Part shown: piece by piece, positions 18,812 to 25,680 of the stretch
Layout of the letters: every line of letters begins with the position of its first letter
How positions within the stretch are numbered: position 1 is the first letter of the stretch
From: Asaia sp003994335
GTDB lineage: Bacteria > Pseudomonadota > Alphaproteobacteria > Acetobacterales > Acetobacteraceae
Assembly: GCF_037151175.1 (NCBI RefSeq)
Contig: NZ_JBBCOR010000001.1
Location: forward strand, 310,001 to 374,000
Direction: 5' to 3'
Length of the DNA stretch: 64,000 nucleotides
Made by a program: the position numbers and the translations under genes
The notes under the pieces: generated by a model
What the model was told of the DNA's origin: nothing
The model's input: only the letters and a program-made list of their open reading frames with translations
Database searches by the model: none

Positions 18812-20509
18812 TCAAGAGATGTGTGGCGGGCGGGCATTCGTCCGGGCGACGACCTTCCCCCATTGTCTGAGCGTCTGGGTACAGTCGTCGCGCTCGAGGC
18901 TGCATTCGATAAGGGTAGGGCCTTGTGTATTCGCGCAGGCGCGCTGAATGGCTGCCTCGAGTTCGGCGCCTGTTGCGGCATGCAATCCAAGACCGTGGCC
19001 CTCTCCCGCATTGAATACCTCCATCAAGCCCGCGTAATCCCAGTTCTTGATGTAATTATAAGGCCCGTCATGGATGGCAATTTCAATGACATATCCCCGA
19101 TTATTGATCAGGAAGATGATCACAGGCAGTTTCTCTCGCACCATCTGCGAGACTTCCTGCGCGGTCAGCTGAAAGGACCCGTCACCCACCATCAGAAGAT
19201 GACGACGCTCGGGTGAGCCTATGGCATTGCCGAAGCAACTCGGTACGGACCAGCCGATATGCCCCCATTGCATTTCGAACTCCACGCGTGCGCCTTCCGG
19301 CAGGCCAAGGCGCTGGGCGTTGAACCAGGAATCCCCGGTCTCGGCGCACAACGTGGTGTCAGGCGTCACCAGAAGCTGGATCTGGCGCATCATCTCGTCA
19401 TTGGTGAGTCGCGCCTCCGGGGCTGCGGGCAGGGGCGCGAAGAAACGCGGCGGCTGTTTGGCAGTAGCGGCTGGTTCGCCGGGCGGCGTGGTCGGATGCT
19501 TGTTCAGCCGTGCAGCCAGAGAGTCGAGAAAGGGGGCGAGCGCAACGCGATCGAAGGTATGACCCGCCACCGTGACGCGCTCGGAATCGAGACAGGCGAC
19601 ATGCGGCCCCTTGGGCCACGCCGTCCACCCTACAGTCGAATAATCGTTGAAAACAGGGGCGAGGCACAGAACAGCATCGGCATTCTCGACCAGTTCCTGC
19701 GCGCCCGGATCGCTCACGGCTCCCCAAAACAATCCACGAAATCCAGGATGGGTTTCGGGAAAGAAGCTCTTGGCGGCTGCCATGATGGTAACCGGGCATT
19801 CCAGTGCATCCGCCAGATGGATAGCGGCCAGCTGCGCGCCGGCGGCCCGCAGGCGACTGCCCACCAGAAGCACGACTTTCTCCTTCCCCGCCAGCCAGGC
19901 CACGCAGGCATCAAGTGCGGCAGTAAGGCTCGCAGGATCACTGTCGCGCAGATGGGGCAGGAACCCTGCCGCGCCGGGGCGCGGGCAGGGGGCATTGGCA
20001 ATATTGCAGGCAATGCTCAGGAACCCAGGCTTCTGCTCACGCAGAGCCCTGCGTAGAACATGATCGATCTTTGCCGGGGCTGAGGCAGCATCGGTGATTA
20101 TCTCCGCGGCGCAGGTGACTTCACGCGCCATACGATACTCGAAGCCGAGATCCGTCGTGCCGGGGGTATGATGCAGGATATGGCCAGAACCGTGATCATT
20201 TGAATTCGGGCCGCCGGCAATCACGATGACGGGCAGGTTTTCCGCATAGGCGCCGGCGAGGGCGTTCATGGCGGATATCGTGCCGACACCAAAGGTGACC
20301 ACGGCGGCCGAAGCGCCGCGTGCACGCGCATAGCCCTCGGCGGCGAAACCGCAATTGAGCTCATTGCAGCAATAGACCTGTTCGAGCGCTGGCTGTTTAA
20401 GCAATTCGTCCAGCAGGACGAGATTGTAATCTCCCGCGACGGCAAAATGATGCGCAATGCCGATCTGGGTCAGCCTCTCGGCCAGATACATCCCTACCGT
20501 ATAGGTCAT
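18812..20509 (-). CDS. pdc: Pyruvate decarboxylase
   Basis: A 565-residue thiamine-diphosphate enzyme. The catalytic glutamate is in CCNELNCGFAAEGYAR, and the paired histidines typical of pyruvate decarboxylases are in GHILHHTPGTTD. The TPP/Mg site is GDGSFQLTAQEVSQM followed by NNRGY. The length and the HH motif fit bacterial PDC (Zymomonas, Acetobacter) rather than indolepyruvate decarboxylase. It converts pyruvate to acetaldehyde and CO2 in the cytoplasm; acetaldehyde then goes to acetate. A LysR gene is divergent, 94 bases away, and lldD lies downstream. Confidence 0.96.
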   Translation of the reverse strand: MTYTVGMYLAERLTQIGIAHHFAVAGDYNLVLLDELLKQPALEQVYCCNELNCGFAAEGYARARGASAAVVTFGVGTISAMNALAGAYAENLPVIVIAGGPNSNDHGSGHILHHTPGTTDLGFEYRMAREVTCAAEIITDAASAPAKIDHVLRRALREQKPGFLSIACNIANAPCPRPGAAGFLPHLRDSDPASLTAALDACVAWLAGKEKVVLLVGSRLRAAGAQLAAIHLADALECPVTIMAAAKSFFPETHPGFRGLFWGAVSDPGAQELVENADAVLCLAPVFNDYSTVGWTAWPKGPHVACLDSERVTVAGHTFDRVALAPFLDSLAARLNKHPTTPPGEPAATAKQPPRFFAPLPAAPEARLTNDEMMRQIQLLVTPDTTLCAETGDSWFNAQRLGLPEGARVEFEMQWGHIGWSVPSCFGNAIGSPERRHLLMVGDGSFQLTAQEVSQMVREKLPVIIFLINNRGYVIEIAIHDGPYNYIKNWDYAGLMEVFNAGEGHGLGLHAATGAELEAAIQRACANTQGPTLIECSLERDDCTQTLRQWGKVVARTNARPPHIS

Positions 20510-20603
20510 TAGGTCTCGCTCCCTTGCTTCTCGCGAGACAGCCTAGGTGTTGTAGAGGAAGACTTAAAATATATAGTTCAGCGGTTTTCCATACTCGGGG
20601 AAT
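20510..20603. promoter_or_regulatory. pdc / LysR divergent control region
   Basis: This short 94-base gap must contain both promoters. The AT-rich core TTAAAATATATAG at about 20564-20576 may be a -10 region. An inverted repeat TTCC-N8-GGAA at 20587-20602 ends one base before the regulator's ATG and could be part of a LysR operator. These are visual calls only. Confidence 0.4.
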
Positions 20604-21533
20604 ATGGCCGTGGAGCTTCGTCACCTGCGCTATCTCGTTGCGATTGCCGAGAGCGGCACGTTCACTCTCGCCGCAGAGCGGCTGCATATGGCGCAACCTC
20701 CCTTGAGCCAGCAGGTGCAGCGGCTCGAGGAAGATCTGGGCGTGCGCCTGTTCGAACGCTCGCGTCGTGGCGTGACCCTGACCGAGGCCGGGCAACAGCT
20801 TCTGGACCGGGCACGCACCATTCTCGCCCTGTCGGAGGAGTTCCGCTCTTTTGCACGGGGGCTGGCAGAGGGGCATGAAGGTTCCCTGCGTATCGGCATG
20901 GCTGGAGGCGTCACGCTGCATCCTCTGATCCCGGCTGCCATACAGGGGTTCCGTCAGGCGCGAAAAGGCGTGGAGGTGACGCTTGAGGAGAGCAACACGC
21001 CAGCGCTTTGCGCGGCGTTACGCAATGGTCAGGTCGATGTCGCGATCATCCGCCCGCCGGTTTTCGATCCGCAGATCGTCGTGCTTCCGCTCATGGACGA
21101 GCCCACCATGATCGTGCTGCCTTCCACTCATGCCCGGCACAAGGCACGCAAACTCTCCCTGCATGACATAGCGGGAGACCCGCTCATCCTATTCGAGCGC
21201 CATCTGGGGCCGGGGTTTTACGATACGATCATTGCCGCCTTCCTGCAGACGGGCGTTTCCCCGCAATTAGGGCAGCACGCCCCGCAAGTGGCGGCCATCA
21301 TCCCTATGGTCGCCGCCGGTATGGGCGTGGCGATCGTGCCTTCCTATCTGAGCCAGATCCATGCCAGAGGAGTCTCGTTTCACCCGATCACCGGCCCTAT
21401 GCCGCGCGCCACCATTGCCATGGCTTTGACCCGGGCTACGCCAAACAGGGCGGTCACCGCTTTTGAGGCAATCCTGCGCGCACTCTGTACACAGGGGCAG
21501 GGGGCTTTGGGGCCTGCCGGGAAGCAGAGCTGA
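20604..21533 (+). CDS. LysR family regulator divergent from pdc-lldD
   Basis: A 309-residue LysR protein. The N-terminal winged helix reads ELRHLRYLVAIAESGTFTLAAERLHMAQPPLSQQ, closest to the BenM/CatM-type subgroup, and a periplasmic-binding-like effector domain follows from about residue 90. LysR proteins commonly control the divergent gene, so it likely regulates pdc-lldD in response to a small acid such as lactate or pyruvate; this is inference. The ATG sits next to an imperfect inverted repeat, which would allow autoregulation. Confidence 0.92.
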   Translation: MAVELRHLRYLVAIAESGTFTLAAERLHMAQPPLSQQVQRLEEDLGVRLFERSRRGVTLTEAGQQLLDRARTILALSEEFRSFARGLAEGHEGSLRIGMAGGVTLHPLIPAAIQGFRQARKGVEVTLEESNTPALCAALRNGQVDVAIIRPPVFDPQIVVLPLMDEPTMIVLPSTHARHKARKLSLHDIAGDPLILFERHLGPGFYDTIIAAFLQTGVSPQLGQHAPQVAAIIPMVAAGMGVAIVPSYLSQIHARGVSFHPITGPMPRATIAMALTRATPNRAVTAFEAILRALCTQGQGALGPAGKQS

Positions 21534-21607
21534 GCGAGGCGCGTGCGTCTGGCGTCAGGATGGTGCGACAGCCTTGAACCCCCATGCCATTCGGGCTATA
21601 GGCGCGC

Positions 21608-21664
21608 GAGCAGCGACGACGCTCCTGCCTCCATGCGAGCTTCAAGACCGGGACGGCCCGGCGG
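21608..21664 (+). promoter_or_regulatory. Guanidine-II riboswitch (mini-ykkC)
   Basis: Two short hairpins each close an ACGR tetraloop, the hallmark of this riboswitch. Hairpin 1 is AGCG-ACGA-CGCT at 21612-21623; hairpin 2 is CCGGG-ACGG-CCCGG at 21648-21661. A 24-base linker separates them, and the second hairpin ends 15 bases before the GGAGGA ribosome site of the SugE/Gdx gene. By established knowledge the two loops dimerise on guanidinium and free the ribosome site. The downstream gene is exactly the expected target. Confidence 0.88.
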
Positions 21665-21687
21665 AACCCGATCAATGGAGGAGCGCC

Positions 21688-22002
21688 ATGGCGTGGATCG
21701 CGCTGTTTTTCGCAGGAATGAGTGAAATCATCTGGGCCGCTGCCATGAAGCAGTCTGCGGGCTTCACGCGTCTGGGGCCGAGCGTCATCACGCTGGCAGG
21801 CATGGTCGTGAGCGTTGCCCTGCTTGGCTGGGCGATGAAGACCCTGCCCCTGGGCACCGCCTATATGATCTGGACAGGAATTGGCGCTATCGGGGCGTTT
21901 CTGGTCGGTATGGTCCTGTTTGGCGAGGCTGTCACACCTTTGCGTTGTGGCGCTGCGTTCCTGATCCTGTCTGGTCTGATCCTGATGAAATGGTCCGCCT
22001 GA
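21688..22002 (+). CDS. gdx: Guanidinium exporter Gdx (SugE-type SMR protein)
   Basis: A 104-residue small multidrug resistance protein with four helices. It follows the SugE/Gdx pattern closely: the conserved membrane glutamate is at Glu13 (AGMSEIIWA), and GFTRLGPSVIT and LPLGTAYMIWTGIGAIG are typical of the guanidinium-exporting branch rather than the EmrE branch. It works as a dual-topology dimer exchanging guanidinium for protons. The ATG follows GGAGGAG. The riboswitch upstream predicts induction by guanidinium. No urea carboxylase or other guanidine genes are adjacent. Confidence 0.95.
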   Translation: MAWIALFFAGMSEIIWAAAMKQSAGFTRLGPSVITLAGMVVSVALLGWAMKTLPLGTAYMIWTGIGAIGAFLVGMVLFGEAVTPLRCGAAFLILSGLILMKWSA

Positions 22003-22312
22003 TGAAACGAGACCACCGGGCCTGAGAGGGGCTCGGGCGGGTCGCCTTTGACTGTCGCGTGGGATTGCTCCCGGTTACTCCCGAGCCTCTAAAAAAGGCT
22101 GGTTGTGTCCCCAAGAGTATGCCTCCGGGCGAAAAAAATGCCAGCGCTACCGAGCGGCACGGGGGACCGTATTTCATTCGGTTCTGATGAAGGTGTACCG
22201 CCAGGGCCCTTTCCGGTGTGCTTCGTTACACTCCCTTGCCCTTCGTGCCTCGTCCGGCCTGTATCGGGATGTCATAGGGACAGGATCACTTTCAGTCAGG
22301 TCGCCTCAGCCT
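22003..22312. other. Intergenic 310 bases after gdx
   Basis: GGCTCGGG (22030-22037) pairs with CCCGAGCC (22080-22087), a long-range 8-bp stem that may mark the end of the gdx transcript; no T-run follows. Two A-runs (near 22091 and 22133) stand out. No convincing gene. Confidence 0.3.
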
Positions 22313-22666
22313 ATGCCCCACCGGGTCAAGATATCCGCCTTGCTTCTGCTGCTCTCAGGCGCTGTCCCGGTCTGTGCCTTCGCCCAGATCGGGGCTCAGG
22401 GCGGCACAGTCTATACCGGTCAGGTCTATCCGAACGCGTCCCCCCCTGGAACGAACGCGGCTCCGCAGATGCGCGACGGCCATGGAGAGGCGCGCTGCAG
22501 GCGGCTCCCGCCGCCTCGTGACAGGCGCGGGCCACCTCCGAACATGCAAGAAGGCAGGCCACCCCCGCCGCCACCTGGCGGTGGCGGGTATGGTGCCCCT
22601 CCCCACCCGCCTCGCGGATGTCGTCCGCCTCCTCCACCCCCTGGAGGGGGATGGGATCGACGATGA
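22313..22666 (+). CDS. Proline-rich secreted protein
   Basis: A 117-residue protein with a Sec signal peptide (MPHRVKISALLLLLSGAVPVCAFAQ). The mature part is highly proline- and glycine-rich, with two PPPPPPGGG blocks and charged R/E links, and so is expected to be disordered or a polyproline rod. Two cysteines remain in the mature region. The start lacks a strong ribosome site, and the frame is open further upstream to 22103, but the signal peptide fixes 22313. The opposite strand is also open across it because of the base composition. Function unknown; probably envelope-associated. Confidence 0.5.
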   Translation: MPHRVKISALLLLLSGAVPVCAFAQIGAQGGTVYTGQVYPNASPPGTNAAPQMRDGHGEARCRRLPPPRDRRGPPPNMQEGRPPPPPPGGGGYGAPPHPPRGCRPPPPPPGGGWDRR

Positions 22667-22698
22667 CGTCGGCAGAGGATCTGCAGTCGGGAAGCGCG

Positions 22699-23016
22699 AT
22701 GCAAGGACGAGACCAGGACAGGGTTTCCGTAGTCGAGGGTATTGTCGGAAGTCTCGGTATTGCGCGACGGAAAGAGGGGCGGTGTCTGGCGAGCCGATGC
22801 CGGAGGGGAGTCATCCTGTTCTCAGCCGCTGCAATGCTGGCGGGCTGCGTATCGCGCACCGCGCCGGACATGGACGATAGTGCCAGCCAGTCCGGCGATG
22901 CCGCTCCGGAACGTGGGACACGGTCAGGACAGGGCGGCGGCCCTGCGGGCGGAAGTCTCTGGCCGGAACTGGCGCGGACTGCCTTGCAGACCGGAATGGG
23001 CTTTCTTCACCACTGA
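22699..23016 (+). CDS. Putative small lipoprotein
   Basis: A 105-residue frame with a lipobox-like core (VILFSAAAMLAGC, Cys at residue 50 from this start) followed by a polar, disordered region and a short amphipathic end (LWPELARTALQTGMGFLHH). The ATG at 22699 follows GGGAAG but gives an unusually long N-terminal region before the hydrophobic core, so the true start may be internal. It follows the proline-rich secreted gene by 32 bases. The family is not recognised. Confidence 0.4.
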   Translation: MQGRDQDRVSVVEGIVGSLGIARRKEGRCLASRCRRGVILFSAAAMLAGCVSRTAPDMDDSASQSGDAAPERGTRSGQGGGPAGGSLWPELARTALQTGMGFLHH

Positions 23017-23396
23017 GCGCGCTCCCAAGCCTTTCGAAAAGCGTGGGGGCGGCACGGGGCATCGGCCGGTGCGCCTTGAAGGGAATGGATCAGGCAGGAC
23101 TGAAGCGATGCGGAAAGCTGATTCGGGTTTTTCATCAGGACCGGTCATTGGTCATTGGGCGATGGTCAGCTACCGTTCTTGCTGTCGCGCGTTCAGCATC
23201 CTGCGAGAGGGAACGGGGGTGAGTGCTGCACGACTATCGGCGTCAGGGTTGCGAAGCGTTGCGGAACATATCGCCGGAAAGATCAAAACGAGAGAGAAAC
23301 AAACCTCGCCATTGAGTGATAAGGCGCATGGGATGTTTGCCCTTATGTTGCCTGGCCGGTCAGGAACCCGCCGGAAGATCAAACGAAAGTAAGCCG
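23017..23396. other. Intergenic 380 bases
   Basis: I see no gene with a ribosome site, no strong hairpin and no RNA here. A long frame (22742-23392) crosses it but has shifted composition and overlaps the lipoprotein frame, so it is probably spurious. Confidence 0.3.
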
Positions 23397-23774
23397 ATGC
23401 GCCTTGATGCCGCCCTTCCTTATATTGATCGCGCGCTGGAACTGGCCCGTGCCCGGAACGTCCGTGTTGCGGTGGCTGTCGTCGATGCCGCCGGGCATCT
23501 CGTCGCTTTCAAGAAAGATGACGGAACCCAGCTCGGCAGTATCGAGCTGGCCTTGATGAAGGCGCGCACATCAGCCTTGTTTCTGCGCCCCACGGAAGAC
23601 ATGGAAAAAGCCCTGCATGAGGGAAAGTCCATGATCGCAACGCTTCCGAACATGCTTCCTGCCGGGGGTGGGATCCCCATCACCCGAGATGGCGCAGTGA
23701 TTGGCGCGCTCGGGCTCAGCGGTGGCGAGGGTGAAACCGACGCCCGCCTGGCCGAGGCTGCCGTCAGGAACTGA
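23397..23774 (+). CDS. GlcG/HbpS-like (DUF336) protein
   Basis: A 125-residue protein of the GlcG/HbpS/PduO-C group. It has the typical AVVDAAGHLVAFKKDDG strand-turn, a LALMKARTSALF helix, and a glycine-rich C-terminal segment AGGGIPITRDGAVIGALGLSGG. Members bind heme, cobalamin or small oxidised carbon compounds, often as octamers. No signal peptide is seen from the ATG at 23397. It stands alone, so no pathway can be assigned. Confidence 0.85.
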   Translation: MRLDAALPYIDRALELARARNVRVAVAVVDAAGHLVAFKKDDGTQLGSIELALMKARTSALFLRPTEDMEKALHEGKSMIATLPNMLPAGGGIPITRDGAVIGALGLSGGEGETDARLAEAAVRN

Positions 23775-24145
23775 CCTGCCGTTTCTGCCACGCCTTGCGG
23801 CGGGACCTGACAGAGCTGAAGGGCGCTACCGCTCTACGTATTGCGCCCGAAATGCCTCTTCGATGCGAGGCATGGGCATACGGCTGGCATCAAACTGACG
23901 ATGCGGCATTGTCAGCGACCGCTTGGCGCTGATACGACCCAGGAAAGCACGGCTCACATCTAAAGTATCAGCGTTTCAGACCGCCACTCAGCGACCGGGC
24001 AGGAAAACACCGTACGGGCGCAGGGCAGGATCATCGGCGGCAAAGCTCTCCCTGCGTCGAGCGACCGAAACATATGTTCCGCACTGGGCGCCAAGCGTGC
24101 AACCTGCGCATGGCGTGCTGGGTGGTGCGAATTTTAGGGAGAAAA
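23775..24145. other. Intergenic 371 bases before the tRNA
   Basis: Two adjacent hairpins occur: GGGCGC/GCGCCC at 23821-23848 and ATGCCTC/GAGGCAT at 23852-23873. The minus strand also holds a 43-codon frame (GTG 23957 to TAG 23826) without a ribosome site, which I do not call as a gene. The region should contain the tRNA 3' processing and termination signals. Confidence 0.35.
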
Positions 24146-24222
24146 TGGCGGACCCGAAAGGATTCGAACCTTCGACCTTCGCCTTCGGAGGGCGACGCTC
24201 TATCCAGCTGAGCTACGGGTCC
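24146..24222 (-). tRNA. tRNA-Arg (anticodon CCG)
   Basis: The cloverleaf is complete on the minus strand. The acceptor stem GGACCCG pairs with CGGGTCC; the D-arm has GCTC..GAGC; the anticodon stem TCGCC/GGCGA encloses the loop CTCCGAA, giving anticodon CCG, which reads CGG arginine codons. The T-arm contains GGTTCGAATCC, and a discriminator G and an encoded CCA follow. It is 77 bases long including CCA. Confidence 0.96.
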
Positions 24223-24359
24223 CGCTGGATCGCTTCATAGCCATATTCACCAGAGCGCGCCAGTCCCAAATTCTGCGCCGGGCATATTCGCGGATCGGGC
24301 CGCTTGAGGATGCCATAGACAAGACAGGCGTAGTCGGGCGAGCGCTTCATGCCGCGCCC

Positions 24360-25451
24360 TTAGATCGGGCCCTCATGGCCGGGGTCACCTGCCATCCACG
24401 CCGCGGCGGCGCTGTCGCCTCCCGAGGGGAGAAGGTGGTCCGGGGTCAGAATCCAGGAGGCGATATCGGCGGTGGCGTTGCGCCCGTTGCGGTCGCGCAG
24501 CAGCAGATGATGGCCGCCTGGCACCAGATCCTTGCGCGTGTGCGATGGGAGATGCTGCCAGAACCGGGCCATCGGGGCGGCAGGAATCATCTGGTCGAGA
24601 TCGCCATAGAGCAGCAGCGCCGGGCCTTGAATGCGCGGTGCCGCGGCCTCGGCCGCGGCCATCAGATCGACGAGCCCGCGTAGCGTGTCCAGACGGTAGC
24701 CATGAAGCGTGAGCGGGTCGAAATAGAGCCGACGCAGTGCCGCCAGATTATTGGTGGCAATATGCTCTCCCGGTACATGAGCGCCCGTGAACACCCAGTC
24801 AGGGGCCATCCAGTCCATGCTGTTCAGGATAAGGCGCGAGAGCGGGTCGAAGCGCCATATGGCGGGTGAAATGAGAATGACACCGCTTATTCCCTGGCTG
24901 GCAGGGGAAGAGGCGAGCAATGTGGCCACCGCTCCCCCCATGCTTTCGCCCATGACGAACAGGGGGATACCGGGGTTCTGAAGCTGCGCCCAGCGGGCCT
25001 CCTCATGGGCATCCTGGACCAGTCTCGAGGTGCTGCTCCATCGGCCACGGCTCGCTGTCTCGCCAAAGCCGCGTACATCCGGGGCAATGGTTTCTATCCC
25101 TGAATCGGCAAGCTGCGGGGCCGAGAACTCCCAGGCGTCGCGACTATCGCCAAACCCGTGCAGGGCCAGGACGACAGCGCGTGTCTGGCCGCGCGCAGCC
25201 CATATCCGCAGCGGCGCGCGCGCGCCATCGGACAGGGTCAGGGTCGTAGTTGCCGGGATGAGCGCCGCTTCCTGTCCACGTGGCTGGGGGGCGTGTCTGG
25301 GCGGCGGGGCAGCGCAGCCCGCCAGTAACGCGGGCAGCATCCAAAGCAGGCCTCTGGAGCCAAAGCGGGACGGCAGGGCCGGGAGGCGCGCGCTCTGACG
25401 GAGGGTTTTGCCTAAAAATTTGCCCAGCTTAGCCAGCACGAGCGAGCTCAC
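24360..25451 (-). CDS. Alpha/beta hydrolase, probable lipoprotein (monoglyceride lipase-like)
   Basis: A serine hydrolase with the nucleophile elbow GESMGG, an oxyanion turn LALHGFGDSRDAW, Asp in LLYGDLDQMIP and His in PGGHHLLLRDR, i.e. a full triad of the Hydrolase_4/lysophospholipase type. A lipobox LPALLAGC about 45 residues from the chosen start suggests attachment to a membrane. The start is uncertain: GTG at 25451 is used here; a short form from the ATG just before the lipobox lacks the usual positive charge; and the frame extends to 25805, which would overlap polA. It is divergent from polA. Confidence 0.78.
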   Translation of the reverse strand: MSSLVLAKLGKFLGKTLRQSARLPALPSRFGSRGLLWMLPALLAGCAAPPPRHAPQPRGQEAALIPATTTLTLSDGARAPLRIWAARGQTRAVVLALHGFGDSRDAWEFSAPQLADSGIETIAPDVRGFGETASRGRWSSTSRLVQDAHEEARWAQLQNPGIPLFVMGESMGGAVATLLASSPASQGISGVILISPAIWRFDPLSRLILNSMDWMAPDWVFTGAHVPGEHIATNNLAALRRLYFDPLTLHGYRLDTLRGLVDLMAAAEAAAPRIQGPALLLYGDLDQMIPAAPMARFWQHLPSHTRKDLVPGGHHLLLRDRNGRNATADIASWILTPDHLLPSGGDSAAAAWMAGDPGHEGPI

Positions 25452-25680
25452 GGCGAGGCGCGCGAAAGAGGGGCAGGGTAAAAGAGGATCCCGCCGCGCA
25501 GAGGGGCAGTTTGAATGCGGGCGGAACTCTCGTATCATCGGGACAGTATTGCGTCCTCGGGACGCGCTGGCCAGAGGGAGGAAAACAGCTCCCGGCCACG
25601 ACAGAGTCACACTGGCCCTCACGATGCCAGCCCAGACAGGAGACGCCAGAATTGCAGCCTTCACGCCGATCGGATGCCGC

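Noticed and set aside
22742..23392. 216-codon frame between the lipoprotein and the GlcG-like gene
   Set aside because: No ribosome site, unusual composition and overlap with a frame that has a lipobox; treated as spurious.
25408..25680. N-terminal extension of polA by 91 residues
   Set aside because: The family N-terminus begins at the ATG at 25681; the extension is low-complexity and overlaps the divergent promoter region.
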